34,214 nucleotides of DNA. It comes from an uncultured bacterium. Lineage in GTDB: Bacteria > Verrucomicrobiota > Lentisphaeria > Victivallales > UBA1829. The notes below the pieces were generated by a model. The model did no database searches. It saw nothing but the letters and a program-made list of their open reading frames with translations, and was not told the DNA's origin. This document shows positions 17,157 to 26,353 of the stretch, one piece after another. The stretch's first letter is position 1. Each line of letters starts with the position of its first letter. Location: positions 1 to 34,214 of the forward strand of contig CASFTV010000037.1 in assembly GCA_949297765.1 (NCBI GenBank), in the 5' to 3' direction. The position numbers and the translations under genes are program-made.

Positions 17157-20100
17157 TTACGGTTTGCGGATCAGTTCGTAAACCATGGAACCGTAACGAT
17201 CTGTGTCTGCGGTGAAAAGAATGGTTCCGTTTTCTTCCCGGAACGGGATTTCTCCGAGAACGGCTCCGTTGATGTCGAGGGCGTTGATCCGGAGAGCGCC
17301 TTTCCCTGTATTTTTCAGTGCGATGTCCGCTTTCCCTTTCCGCAGGAGATAGGGATCCATCCTGCCCCAGTTGTAGACGATCTGGAGTTTGCCGAGCACG
17401 GTTTTCTTCCGTCCGGTTGCTTGAATGTCGGTCATATGGAAGAGCAGAATGCGGGAGGAGTCCGCGAGCGTCTTTCCGTCCAGAGCCGCGGCAAAAACCG
17501 AGCACAGAGCGCTGCTTCCGGAAACGCTGAGAAATTTCCCTTTCGCCGATTTTCCCGTGACGGTGAACCCTTCGCTTTTCGGCGTGAGAACCCGGATGGT
17601 TTTGTTTTTTGCATCCACGGAGATCTCTCCGGTTGAACTGACGATTCTTCCCTCTTCCGGGCGGTAGACTCCCTTGCCTCTGCGCGGCGGATTCAGGGGC
17701 TTTCCGGAAAGCATTTCGCGGAGGGAGCGGCTTCCCGCAGGGACACGGTCCGCGGCATCCGTCGCGATTTTCGTGTAGAATGCCAGCGAATGGAATTTCG
17801 CCGGAATCGCGGCATCTTTCGCCAGCCGGTAGAACGAGTAGTTCTGGACTTCCGGAAGTTTGTAGTCGTCGGGAGTGATGGTCAGGAGTTCCAGCTCCTC
17901 TGCGGGAGCCTGCTTCACGTCGCCGCGGAGATAGAGAAGCGCAATCACGCGCTGGGTCAGAAGACGGATCGGATCGACCGATATGCCGAACCATCCGAGA
18001 TGTCCGCCGACCTGGTTCAGCGTGTTCCAGCGCGTCTTGTGACCATACCCGGCGTACTCAAAAACAAAAATACCACTGAGATTCTGAAACGCGGAAAGAC
18101 TTCCCATCGCCAGTCCTCCCTCATGGCGATAGGTGTTCGGGGCGCAGAAGTTGAATTCCGTGATCGTCATGGGTTTGCCCTGGATCCGGCTTGCAGCGAC
18201 CCGGGTCATGTTGTCGAACAGGACCGTGGTCATGCTGTCGTCGGAGTAGCTGTTCGGGAAGGTCCATTCGTTGCCGAGCGCTTTGGGATGGGAGAAGTAA
18301 AAGTGGTTGTCCACATAATCGAAGGTCTTCCGGGGAATCGCCGTGATGGAGTTCGCCGAACAGGAGATGTCCGATGTCATCTGGCGCACGCCCATTTTCC
18401 GGAGGGCGCCGGTCATTTCCCGGTAGATTTGGATGTGGTGATCGTTGAGAAACCGCGCATACAGTTCCTTGTCCGGTTTCGCCGGAGGAGGAATATTCCG
18501 CGCCGCGCAATACGATTCAAACGCCCGCCGGACCGCCTGATGGCGCACGGGATCGGAATTCGGATATTTGTACTGATCGTGAATGGTCATTGTCGGGTCC
18601 TCGTTGATGAGGCCGATGAAGATCAGCGCCGGATCGTCTTTGAGCGCAAGGCCGGTGTAGGGATTCACGGGCGTGAGCATCGTGCGGGCGAAATTCATCA
18701 GGTTGGCGCGCAGTTCCGGGGAGAAGATCATGCGGCTTTTGACGTCGAACATGCCGCTGAACTTTTCCGGAAAGCCGGTTGTGCGGCTGGTGTAGAGATC
18801 CAATGTGACATAGATTCCGCGTTTTTTCATCGCGTACACGAGATAGTGCAGGTTGTCGAGCCGTTCCGGATTGACGGCGCCGTCGGTCCGGGCGGAGTCC
18901 ACAAGATCGCGGTCGAAGTGGTGCAGACGGACTGCATTGAGTCCGAGCGCGGCAATCTGTTCCGCGAGGCGTTCCGCCTCCTCCTTTGTGTACCGGGTTG
19001 AGATCTCTTCACACAGATTGGCTCCGTTGAATCGGACCGGAACGCCCGGACGGCCCTCAAAGACAAAATTTTCCCCTTCGCTTTTGAGAAATCCGTATTT
19101 TCCCGCCGGAGCATCCAGCAGGAACGAGAAATCCAGCGCACTGCCGCGGACGGGATGTTTTTTCTTCACGGTCAGCGAGTATTCCCTCCAGTCGCGCGGG
19201 TCCATGGTGACGGGGACTTCCAGCGCTTCGGCATCCGCCGGAGGAAAGGGCAGATCCTCCACGCGAACCCCCGAAATCGCAAGAACCAGCCAGACCGACT
19301 GTTTCGAGGAGATCAGTTCCAGCGAACGGATCGGTTTGTCCTTCACCGGGAAGCGGCTGATATAGAGTCCGAGGAACGCATTGCGGTTCTGTCCCTTCCA
19401 GGCAACGGCGGCGTTGACGGCGGATTTCGGGTCCCACCAGTTTGCCACATCGCGTCCGTCCACGATGGAGAAGCGGCAGGTTTCCCCGTCCTGATAGTTG
19501 ACCTGCAGGGTGCCGACCTCCTTTTTCTTTCCCCACGCGTCGGCGTGAAGAAGATAGATCCAGCGGAAACGTTTTCCGTCCGCGGGGACGATCGCTCTTT
19601 CGGCAAAATACGGCCGTTCCGGACAGGCAAACGCCAGAACCGATCTGCCGTTGTTCGCGGCCGGATCGACCACTTCAAACGGAATATTGACAAACGTCCG
19701 TGTTCCCGGTTTCATCATGCGCAGATCGTTTTCGGGTCCCTGATCGGTCCATCCGCCTTGTTTGTCATCGGCGGTGTCGTCGCGGAAGCCCATGTTCATG
19801 ACCGGTTTCAAATTCAGCGCTTCGGAGCGGTAGGGCTCATAGGTGACCGTCAGATCCGCTCCGGTACCGGTGATGCTTCCCTTGTCCAGGTAAAGACGCA
19901 GATTTCCGGTGTTCGTCCCGTACTTGCAGGCCATTGCCGGAGCCGTGGCTCCTTCGATGATCAGTTGGCCGCGGTACAACGGAATCCGGATGGCGCGGAC
20001 TTTCTGATTTTCCGGTGTCGACCAGATCCATCCGCCTTTGTGCTTCTGCGGAAAAATCAGTTTGTGGCGCCAGAAACGACCGTCGGACATCTCCACATCG

Positions 20101-20537
20101 AGCGCAACGGGAACATCCAGAAGCGCCCGGTTCAGACGGAGACTGACAAAACTCTCCTTCAGATTCCCCGGCTTCTCCCTCTGAAGACGGAAGGAGAAGC
20201 GGATCTGCTCTCTGCCGGTCTTTTTCACGCTGGAGGTATAGAGAAATGGAAGTTTTTCGCGTCCGGCTTCGATGGAGCCTTTCTGCGAGAAGGTCTTCGG
20301 ATCGGTGTTCAGCTTCTTCGCCTGCGGATCCGAGGAGAGATCCATGAAATCAATCAGGACCCTCTGATCGCGGTGAGTCAGGTGCTTGCTGGAATCAAAT
20401 GCAGGAGTCTCCGCATTTTCCCGTTCGATGATTTCGATCCCTCCGGGAATCGGACGGATGTTGGCGGTGAGCTGCTGCGCGGAGAGCAGAACTCCCCATG
20501 AAAGACATAAAATTCCCCAGGCTGTTTTTCCTTTCAT
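17157..20537 (-). CDS. secreted large glycosidase, type B (module 3)
   Basis: The product is 1126 residues from ATG 20537 (AAAGGA upstream), with signal peptide MKGKTAWGILCLSWGVLLSA. The domain order matches the 11830 and 29418 proteins: N-terminal beta region, NMGFRDDTADDKQ followed by GGWTDQGPENDLR near residues 260-272, TIM barrel from about 490 to 850 (RFNGANLCEE, GLNAVRLHHFD, YVTLDLYTS), and C-terminal beta domain (SRILLFHMTDIQATG). Probable acid/base is Glu646 in GLINEDPT and nucleophile Glu794 in MTITEFNF. The start lies 38 bases after the pseudopilin stop, so the two form an operon under the divergent LacI-type gene. Substrate is not known. Confidence 0.8.
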   Translation of the reverse strand: MKGKTAWGILCLSWGVLLSAQQLTANIRPIPGGIEIIERENAETPAFDSSKHLTHRDQRVLIDFMDLSSDPQAKKLNTDPKTFSQKGSIEAGREKLPFLYTSSVKKTGREQIRFSFRLQREKPGNLKESFVSLRLNRALLDVPVALDVEMSDGRFWRHKLIFPQKHKGGWIWSTPENQKVRAIRIPLYRGQLIIEGATAPAMACKYGTNTGNLRLYLDKGSITGTGADLTVTYEPYRSEALNLKPVMNMGFRDDTADDKQGGWTDQGPENDLRMMKPGTRTFVNIPFEVVDPAANNGRSVLAFACPERPYFAERAIVPADGKRFRWIYLLHADAWGKKKEVGTLQVNYQDGETCRFSIVDGRDVANWWDPKSAVNAAVAWKGQNRNAFLGLYISRFPVKDKPIRSLELISSKQSVWLVLAISGVRVEDLPFPPADAEALEVPVTMDPRDWREYSLTVKKKHPVRGSALDFSFLLDAPAGKYGFLKSEGENFVFEGRPGVPVRFNGANLCEEISTRYTKEEAERLAEQIAALGLNAVRLHHFDRDLVDSARTDGAVNPERLDNLHYLVYAMKKRGIYVTLDLYTSRTTGFPEKFSGMFDVKSRMIFSPELRANLMNFARTMLTPVNPYTGLALKDDPALIFIGLINEDPTMTIHDQYKYPNSDPVRHQAVRRAFESYCAARNIPPPAKPDKELYARFLNDHHIQIYREMTGALRKMGVRQMTSDISCSANSITAIPRKTFDYVDNHFYFSHPKALGNEWTFPNSYSDDSMTTVLFDNMTRVAASRIQGKPMTITEFNFCAPNTYRHEGGLAMGSLSAFQNLSGIFVFEYAGYGHKTRWNTLNQVGGHLGWFGISVDPIRLLTQRVIALLYLRGDVKQAPAEELELLTITPDDYKLPEVQNYSFYRLAKDAAIPAKFHSLAFYTKIATDAADRVPAGSRSLREMLSGKPLNPPRRGKGVYRPEEGRIVSSTGEISVDAKNKTIRVLTPKSEGFTVTGKSAKGKFLSVSGSSALCSVFAAALDGKTLADSSRILLFHMTDIQATGRKKTVLGKLQIVYNWGRMDPYLLRKGKADIALKNTGKGALRINALDINGAVLGEIPFREENGTILFTADTDRYGSMVYELIRKP

Positions 20538-20575
20538 AGCCGTATCCTTTTCTTGATGTGATTGTTGAAGTCCGT

Positions 20576-21322
20576 TTAGAAGGTAAAGAGGGTCATGGTC
20601 TCGGTCATGCCGTTTCCCGATCCTTTGCAGCGGGAGGAGAGCTCGGCGGTTCCGAGCGAGAGCGCGCTCCCGTCCAGCATCAGTCCGTTGGTCCGGTTGG
20701 AGTGGCGCAGATGGATGGAGGAAGTGGAGCTGTTCATCATGTACGCCTGGCTGAGAAAATCGTTGCTGAGAGTGTCGGTCAGCAGCAGAAGCGAGGACGG
20801 AGAACCCTGCGGAACCCAGGTCCCGCCCTTTTTCCCGATCTGGGTGCGTTTCGGATAGTAGTCGATGGCCCACTGGCCGTTGTTTTTCAGATTGCAGTTC
20901 ATGCCGTAGGTGTTGTATCTGCCCTTTGTGGGTTCCGTGCCGATGATGTCGTAAGGACAGCGGTAGTCGGCATAGCCTTCGAATTTCCATTTCAACGCCT
21001 CGTCTTTGACGCCGAGAAGGTAGCTCCAGGTCAGTTCTCCGGAACTACTGTCAAAAACGGCGGGGAGATAGTCATCCCAGGTGTCGGCATAGAAGGTCAT
21101 CTTGAGACCGCAGGTTTTCAGATTGTTGAGGCAGGAGACGCTTTTCGCTTTTTTCCGCGCCGAATTCAGCGCCGGCAGGAGCATCCCCGCAAGAATGGCG
21201 ATGATCGCGATGACGATCAGAAGCTCTATCAGAGAAAATTTCTTCCGCGCCGGATTCCGAAATCCAATCCGTTTCTCTCTGTCTGCGGAAAATGTTTCCC
21301 ATTTCAGGTTCAGAAATTTCAT
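20576..21322 (-). CDS. pseudopilin-like secreted protein of module 3
   Basis: The product is 248 residues from ATG 21322, preferred over 21349 because AAGGAAG lies upstream of it. A basic leader of 28 residues precedes [20 protein letters not shown], with Phe29 preceded by Lys rather than Gly, and Glu33. The soluble part has [10 protein letters not shown] with two Cys, [19 protein letters not shown] and a perfect H-X9-DG motif (His207, Asp217-Gly218). First gene of the module 3 operon, followed by the type B glycosidase. A promoter is seen at 21392-21364. Confidence 0.88.
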   Translation of the reverse strand: MKFLNLKWETFSADREKRIGFRNPARKKFSLIELLIVIAIIAILAGMLLPALNSARKKAKSVSCLNNLKTCGLKMTFYADTWDDYLPAVFDSSSGELTWSYLLGVKDEALKWKFEGYADYRCPYDIIGTEPTKGRYNTYGMNCNLKNNGQWAIDYYPKRTQIGKKGGTWVPQGSPSSLLLLTDTLSNDFLSQAYMMNSSTSSIHLRHSNRTNGLMLDGSALSLGTAELSSRCKGSGNGMTETMTLFTF

Positions 21323-21363
21323 TTTCTTTTCTTCCTTTCTTGCTAACATGTTTCATTGGGGTA

Positions 21364-21392
21364 ATTATAGCAAAAAAACGGGATTTTGACAA
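21364..21392 (-). promoter_or_regulatory. sigma70-type promoter of the module 3 operon
   Basis: On the minus strand TTGTCA (21392-21387), a 17-base spacer and a perfect TATAAT (21369-21364). Its -35 overlaps a + strand TTGACA (21386-21391) that could serve the LacI gene, so the two divergent promoters may compete. Confidence 0.7.
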
Positions 21393-21432
21393 GAGTTCTC
21401 CGGATCTGTTTTTATGCAAATTCTGAAAAAAG

Positions 21433-21450
21433 TGAAACAAAATATGAAAC
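21433..21450 (+). promoter_or_regulatory. paired TGAAAC boxes between the module 3 operon and the LacI gene
   Basis: TGAAAC occurs at 21433-21438 and 21445-21450, exactly 12 bases apart. Further copies lie at 21483-21488 on the + strand and at 21355-21350 on the minus strand, next to a palindromic AACATGTT. The positions, in the leader of the LacI gene and just after the pseudopilin promoter, suit operator sites for the local regulator. Function is inferred. Confidence 0.4.
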
Positions 21451-21503
21451 AAAACTTGATTTTTTATGGAAAAGCGTTACGTTGAAACAGAAAAGGAGCT
21501 GTT

Positions 21504-22472
21504 ATGAAAACGGTCAATATCCGGGATGTGGCGGAGGAGGCGGGAACCTCCATATCCAGCGTTTCGCGCTGCCTGAATGACGTTCCCGGGGTTGCGGCGC
21601 CGGTCCGGAAAAGAATCCTTGCCGCAATTCAGCGTCTCGGCTATGACTTCCGGACCGGGAAACAGCGCGTGGCCGCTCTGATTCTGCCGACTCTTGAGAT
21701 CCCGGGAATCGGATTGTACTGTGCGGCGGTGATTGACTGCATCCGGAAAGAGGCGGCAAGAAGAGGCTTCGCCTGTCTGATGGTCTCCCGGGAAGATCTC
21801 GGGCTCCTCAGCGAAACTCTGATCTCCTGCACCGTTTCTTTTGACTATCTGGGGGGCATCAGCTATAAGTTCCCGAATATGAAGAACATACCGCTCGTCT
21901 GCCTCAACGATGCCGGCAACCATCTGGAACAGGTTTATACGGTTCATTCCAATGAAGAGGACGGAATCCGGAAGGCGGTGGAATATCTGCTTCAGAACCA
22001 TCATACGCGAATCGGACTGCTCTCCGTTCTGGAGACTTCGAACAATCTGACGACCCATCTTCGCTGCAGGGCGTTCTGGAGCATCACGGAATCGCTGGGG
22101 ATCCGCAGCCGCTGTGCCGTTCAGTTCTTTTCCAACGAACTGCCCGCGCAGGAGGCGTTGGCTCTTCTGCTGCAGAAAGACTGTACCGCTCTGATTGCCA
22201 TGGGCGAAAATTCAGCTCCGAGTGTCGTATACGGTCTTTCTCTTCTGGGCAGACGGGTCCCGGAGGATATTTCCCTGATTACCCATGAGACCTCATATTC
22301 CCGCTATTTCGTGCCGAGACATACAACGCTTGCTCAGAATTTCCCGGCTCTGGCGGAGGCGGCGTTTGACCTGCTTGAAAAAATGATGCACGGAGAAACG
22401 GATCTTGCAGATGTCGAAGTCGATTATGATCTGGTGATCCGGGAATCGGTCCGGGACCTGTTTGCGGAATAA
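21504..22472 (+). CDS. LacI-family transcriptional regulator of module 3
   Basis: The product is 322 residues. The N-terminus has the LacI helix-turn-helix and hinge (MKTVNIRDVAEEAGTSISSV, SRCLNDVPGV). The remainder is a periplasmic-binding-protein-like sensor domain (RKAVEYLLQNHHTRIGLLSV, ALIAMGENSAPSVVYGLSLLG, VPEDISLITHE). It deviates from ordinary LacI in the first strand of the sensor, where the usual F-x-x-P-YY core is replaced by LEIPGIGLYCAAVID. AAAAGGAG lies six bases before ATG. It is divergent from the pseudopilin-glycosidase operon and should repress it until a sugar binds. Confidence 0.92.
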   Translation: MKTVNIRDVAEEAGTSISSVSRCLNDVPGVAAPVRKRILAAIQRLGYDFRTGKQRVAALILPTLEIPGIGLYCAAVIDCIRKEAARRGFACLMVSREDLGLLSETLISCTVSFDYLGGISYKFPNMKNIPLVCLNDAGNHLEQVYTVHSNEEDGIRKAVEYLLQNHHTRIGLLSVLETSNNLTTHLRCRAFWSITESLGIRSRCAVQFFSNELPAQEALALLLQKDCTALIAMGENSAPSVVYGLSLLGRRVPEDISLITHETSYSRYFVPRHTTLAQNFPALAEAAFDLLEKMMHGETDLADVEVDYDLVIRESVRDLFAE

Positions 22473-22473
22473 C

Positions 22474-22501
22474 CCTCCCGCCCGGTTTTGCGGACGGGAG
22501 G
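22474..22501. terminator. shared hairpin terminator between convergent genes
   Basis: CCTCCCG (22474-22480) pairs with CGGGAGG (22495-22501), extended inward by CCG/CGG past one C-A mismatch. It lies between the LacI stop (22472) and the stop of the minus-strand glycosidase (22517). Short T-rich tracts flank it, so it can serve both directions. Confidence 0.55.
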
Positions 22502-22516
22502 ACGCTTTTCCGCCTC

Positions 22517-25500
22517 CTATTCAACCAGAAGAAGCTGCGGATAAAGGTGCGGCGACCGGAAGGGCGTTCCGAGAAGCGGATTGACATTCTGCAGAACCGC
22601 TTTTTCCGGAGCTTTCGGATCGGCGGAATCGCGGTCCCAGATCATGATGCCCAGTCCGGGCGTGTTGCCCGCCTTCAGGGCGAGGGGCATCAGATAGCGG
22701 GCCGGAAATTTCACGCTGCTGATCCGGATCTTCCGATCGTAGAACGAGAAGAGTGCGGGAATTTCCGGAACGAGCTGATTCGGAAGGAATCCGCCGATGA
22801 CGCCGCCGGTCAGCTGATGGTCCGGTGCATCGCGGCGGAAGACCTGCATGGTTTTCCCGTCCCGGGGGATGAGTTCATAGGAGAAATCATCCTCGCCGTA
22901 GCCGATGGAATTGGATTTGAGCTTTGCCCGCGCGTCGCCGCGGGAGTCGAAATAGAGCTGGATGGTTTCATAGGTCCAGCAGCGGGCGGGCGGAAGGTCC
23001 GCCGGAGCCGGGAGAAATTGATCGTCATAGACTTCGAAACGCAGATAGAGTCCCGTTTCATTCCATCCGAACCGGGCGAGCGCATAAAAATCGTTGTTTC
23101 CCTTCAGCGGATTCGAGGGGTGCAGATTGTGGTAGTACGGCATCCGCACGGACGGAATCCTTCTCCAGGCTCTCGAATCTTTGAGGGAGAACGCGTCGGG
23201 AACGCGGGAAACTGCGATTGCCCGGGTACTCAGCGTCTCGCGGTGGGTCCCGCCGTTCAGACGGAGTTCCAGACGGACGGCAACATCCGAGAAACGGTCG
23301 AACGCAATCGGTTCTTTCAGCGTTACGGGAATGGCGGCTTTCGCGTTGGCGTCGAGCTCCATCTTCCGGAACGGAGAGCCGTTGACGGAGATCTCCGCAC
23401 TCTGTTTGCGGGAGAGGGGATTTTCCAGTTCCACGGCGGCCTCCGTGCGCGTTTTCAGGCGGAGTCCGGCGTGCAGCGGCAGGCGTCCCGAATCCTCCGG
23501 GACCTCCGCCTGCTCAATCGCCTTTTCCAAGACGGCGGAATCGGCGGAACGGACGCGGATGAAGAGCGGGAAATTCGACAGCGGAAGGGTGTGTTTCCCG
23601 CTGCCGTGTTTTACGGGAAGCGAGTTGCCCATCATGTCGATGAACTCTGCCTTGATGTTTCCGAGCTTCAGCACGGCGTTGACGCCGGGCATGGAGCCCC
23701 GGTCCATTTCTTCGCGGAATTTCCAGAGCGCGGCGACGGTGTGTCCGTGTCCGTCATGGAAGAGATAGGCGCGGCAGTCCGGAGCGAAACGGATGTCGCG
23801 CAGGAATGTCGAATCGCCGAGCAGGTTGCTCAGGTTCGCGTTCGACACCGACCATGCGAGCGGAGTCTGTTCATCGACCGTGTGAATCAGCCAGGGGAGC
23901 ATCTGAACCACCTGCGGCATGTATTTGTAGGCAGCAAGCATGGTCCGGAGCACCATTGCCGCGCCGACCCGCTCTCCCCAGCCGAGATCGTAGGAGGGAA
24001 TGGTCATACATTGAAAGCGATCCTTGTTCTGCGTGCTTTCCCACGGGGCGATGCTGTACTCCCGGACGATCAGCGGATAGAAATAGGCGCCTTCGCCAAG
24101 ACGGATCCGGATGTCCGGATAGCCGATTTTCCGAAGTCCTTCCACGAATTTCGCAAGATCGGCATCCGTGTCCGGCAGTTCGGGGAAGGGACGGTAGGTG
24201 TGGATCTCGATGAAGCGATAGTGCACCGAGGGATCCAGATGTTTCGCCGCGCTCAGGAAGGCGATGACCTGATCGCGTCCCTCCTGATACATCGTGTAGT
24301 GTCCCATCGGCATATGGTCGCAGTCCGGATTGCCGCGTTTGAGTCCGCGGGTGACTGCCAGCTGGAGTCTGGCGTATTCGGTGTAGTTGCCGTCCTTCAG
24401 AGTCTGCCAGAGGGTGATCGGTTCGGTGTCGGACTGCCAGACCTTTACATGCGGACGCGACGCCGCCAGTTTTGCCGCCTCCTCTTCCAGACGCTTCAGA
24501 ATATCCTGCGAATAGCGTTTCAGCTTGATCAGAGGGATGCCGTTCTCCTCGATTTTTACGCCGTTGATCCAGGTTTCATCCGTCTGCCAGGGGTGATGGA
24601 ACACGATTGATCCCCAGTCCACGATGTTGTACTTCTTCAGGAAGGCGTAATCCTCCGCGCTGTTCGCGGCCTGCCCGACCGGAGCTTTCCGGCTGTGCGG
24701 ATACGGCACTTTGTTGTACGGGAAGGTGGAGAAGCCGAAGATCGTCCAGAGACGGGCGAAGCGCTCGTTCCGGTAGAGCCGTCCCGCACAGCGCTGGCCG
24801 TGCATCGAGCTGTTCTTCCGCTGATTCGAGGCGTAGCGGAACTTGGCAAACCGGACGTAGTCGGTGACCGCGGGAAGACGGTCGGAGGAAAGTTTGACCT
24901 CCAGTGCATGAATTCCGTCCGTGAAGGTTCCGCTGTCGGGGAGGGCGATCCGGTGTTCGCCGTTCCGGTCGAAGGTGAAACGGAATTCGCCGAGATCGCG
25001 TCGGCGGCCGAAAAAGTCGGAATCGGTGATCCGGCAGCGGGCGGAAACTCCGGCCGGTCCGCGCAGAAGAAGGGCGGTCTTCGCATTCCGCGCCGAGTCG
25101 ATGATCGCGTTTTCCGGCGATTCCGAGCGGAATTCCATGCCGACCGGATTGCCTGCATACGGCGTTGCTTTCGTGCCGGCTTCCAGCTGAAGATCGTCGT
25201 ACAGAAGATTCTCCTGCGGCCAGAACTGCAGAAGAAGAATCGGGGAAGGCGTGCGGAATGTGCCTGCGTAACGGGTCCAGCCGTTTTCTGTTTCGCCGGT
25301 CCGCGCCAGGGAAACGGAGAGGTCCCCGGACGGTGATGCGGCGCTTCTCAGAAGACGGAATCCGACTTTGTGCGCGGGAAGCGGTGCTTTTCCGTCCGTT
25401 CTCTTGATGTAGCAGCTGAATGTGTAGTCGCCTCCGGCGCGGACCGGGATTCCCAGCGTTCCGACCGGTCCCGATTCCCAGGTGACGCGGAGGGAGTGTT

Positions 25501-25792
25501 TGCCGCTGCGGGCATCTTTATCCCAGAGCGCCAGAGGAAAGTCTCCGGCATATTCGTTTCCGCGCGGAGGGGTGAAATAGCGGAGTCCCGACTCCATCGA
25601 GGGATTCATCAGCAGATTCCTGCCGGGTCCCCGGACGACCCGCTGATCGTTGTTCGCTCCGAAGTCGACTCCCCCGACCACGCAGGCCGCAATTTTCTTC
25701 CCTTTCACAAATGGCGCGGACGGGGCCGTAAGAGTTTCCTGCGCCGTCAGCGAGGCGGCGAGAAGCATGCAGAAAATCAGATTCCGGATCAT
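22517..25792 (-). CDS. secreted multidomain glycosidase, type A (module 4)
   Basis: The product is 1091 residues with a signal peptide (MIRNLIFCMLLAASLTA). Residues 58-215 resemble CBM4/9 (NLLMNPSMESG, GKHSLRVTWESG, YTFSCYIKR, NLLYDDLQLEAG). A beta linker leads to a TIM barrel of about 330-690, with probable acid/base Glu457 in WQSDTEPITLW and probable nucleophile Glu567 in RLGEGAYFYP. The acid/base context is TEP rather than the common NEP, so the family assignment is open. The last 200 residues are CBM9-like (LARFGWNETGLYLRFEVYDD, YETIQLYFDS). The start follows the TAA of the small binding protein by three bases, with GGAG inside that gene. Last gene of the module 4 operon. Same layout as 5283-8285. 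Confidence 0.75.
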   Translation of the reverse strand: MIRNLIFCMLLAASLTAQETLTAPSAPFVKGKKIAACVVGGVDFGANNDQRVVRGPGRNLLMNPSMESGLRYFTPPRGNEYAGDFPLALWDKDARSGKHSLRVTWESGPVGTLGIPVRAGGDYTFSCYIKRTDGKAPLPAHKVGFRLLRSAASPSGDLSVSLARTGETENGWTRYAGTFRTPSPILLLQFWPQENLLYDDLQLEAGTKATPYAGNPVGMEFRSESPENAIIDSARNAKTALLLRGPAGVSARCRITDSDFFGRRRDLGEFRFTFDRNGEHRIALPDSGTFTDGIHALEVKLSSDRLPAVTDYVRFAKFRYASNQRKNSSMHGQRCAGRLYRNERFARLWTIFGFSTFPYNKVPYPHSRKAPVGQAANSAEDYAFLKKYNIVDWGSIVFHHPWQTDETWINGVKIEENGIPLIKLKRYSQDILKRLEEEAAKLAASRPHVKVWQSDTEPITLWQTLKDGNYTEYARLQLAVTRGLKRGNPDCDHMPMGHYTMYQEGRDQVIAFLSAAKHLDPSVHYRFIEIHTYRPFPELPDTDADLAKFVEGLRKIGYPDIRIRLGEGAYFYPLIVREYSIAPWESTQNKDRFQCMTIPSYDLGWGERVGAAMVLRTMLAAYKYMPQVVQMLPWLIHTVDEQTPLAWSVSNANLSNLLGDSTFLRDIRFAPDCRAYLFHDGHGHTVAALWKFREEMDRGSMPGVNAVLKLGNIKAEFIDMMGNSLPVKHGSGKHTLPLSNFPLFIRVRSADSAVLEKAIEQAEVPEDSGRLPLHAGLRLKTRTEAAVELENPLSRKQSAEISVNGSPFRKMELDANAKAAIPVTLKEPIAFDRFSDVAVRLELRLNGGTHRETLSTRAIAVSRVPDAFSLKDSRAWRRIPSVRMPYYHNLHPSNPLKGNNDFYALARFGWNETGLYLRFEVYDDQFLPAPADLPPARCWTYETIQLYFDSRGDARAKLKSNSIGYGEDDFSYELIPRDGKTMQVFRRDAPDHQLTGGVIGGFLPNQLVPEIPALFSFYDRKIRISSVKFPARYLMPLALKAGNTPGLGIMIWDRDSADPKAPEKAVLQNVNPLLGTPFRSPHLYPQLLLVE

Positions 25793-25795
25793 GTG

Positions 25796-26311
25796 TTACT
25801 CCATTTCCGTAAGAGTGAGATTGCGTATTCCGAAAGTGCCGGTCACGTTGTTGAGACCGCACAGAAACACCGGATTTTCCGCGTCCGCGGGCAGCTGGAA
25901 AGCCGCGGAGAACGGAATCCATTCCGTCGTTCCGTAGCGCGGAAACCCGGAGAAAAACCGGTAGCCGCGTTTTCCGTTCTGAAGATAGCTCAGGAACAGA
26001 GCCACCCCTTCCGATTTCTTTCCTTCCGTGACGTCCAGCAGTTTCAGTTCTCCGGCAATGCGGAAGGCAAACGCCTTCCCCGGCTTGCGGGAGGAAAAAT
26101 CCAGCGGAAGATTGACCGTTCTCCACGTCCACGGCAGTTTGCGTCCGGGCGCGACCTGAAATGTCAGGATCCCGTCGCAGACCGAGGCATACATCTCCTT
26201 GCCCTTCAGCGCCGCGCGGACGCTTTCCGAATGCAGGTCGTAAAGCCGGGTCTCCTCCGCGCCAAGAAGACATGCGCAGAAACAAAGAATCCGCCCGAGT
26301 GTTTTCTTCAT
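25796..26311 (-). CDS. small secreted binding-like protein of module 4
   Basis: The product is 171 residues, starting MKKTLGRILCFCACLLGAEE, a short signal peptide. The ATG at 26311 is preferred over 26314 because AAGGAG is six bases from it. The mature protein looks like a single beta-sandwich (TFQVAPGRKLPWTWRTVNLP, FAFRIAGELKLLDV, VALFLSYL, a last strand GTFGIRNLTLTE). The closing IRNLTL strand is common in CBM4/9-like or CBM6-like folds. No enzyme motif is seen. It lies between pseudopilin and glycosidase and parallels the small protein at 8282-8851. Likely glycan binding (inference). Confidence 0.6.
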   Translation of the reverse strand: MKKTLGRILCFCACLLGAEETRLYDLHSESVRAALKGKEMYASVCDGILTFQVAPGRKLPWTWRTVNLPLDFSSRKPGKAFAFRIAGELKLLDVTEGKKSEGVALFLSYLQNGKRGYRFFSGFPRYGTTEWIPFSAAFQLPADAENPVFLCGLNNVTGTFGIRNLTLTEME

Positions 26312-26353
26312 CATTCTCTCCTTATGTTTCAAGATTCCGATCCGCGGGACGGA

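Noticed and set aside
17096-22501. CCTCCCG/CGGGAGG hairpins at 17096 and 22474 as a mobile repeat family
   Set aside because: Only the 7-base stem core is shared, loops and flanks differ, and both lie at gene ends, so terminators explain them.
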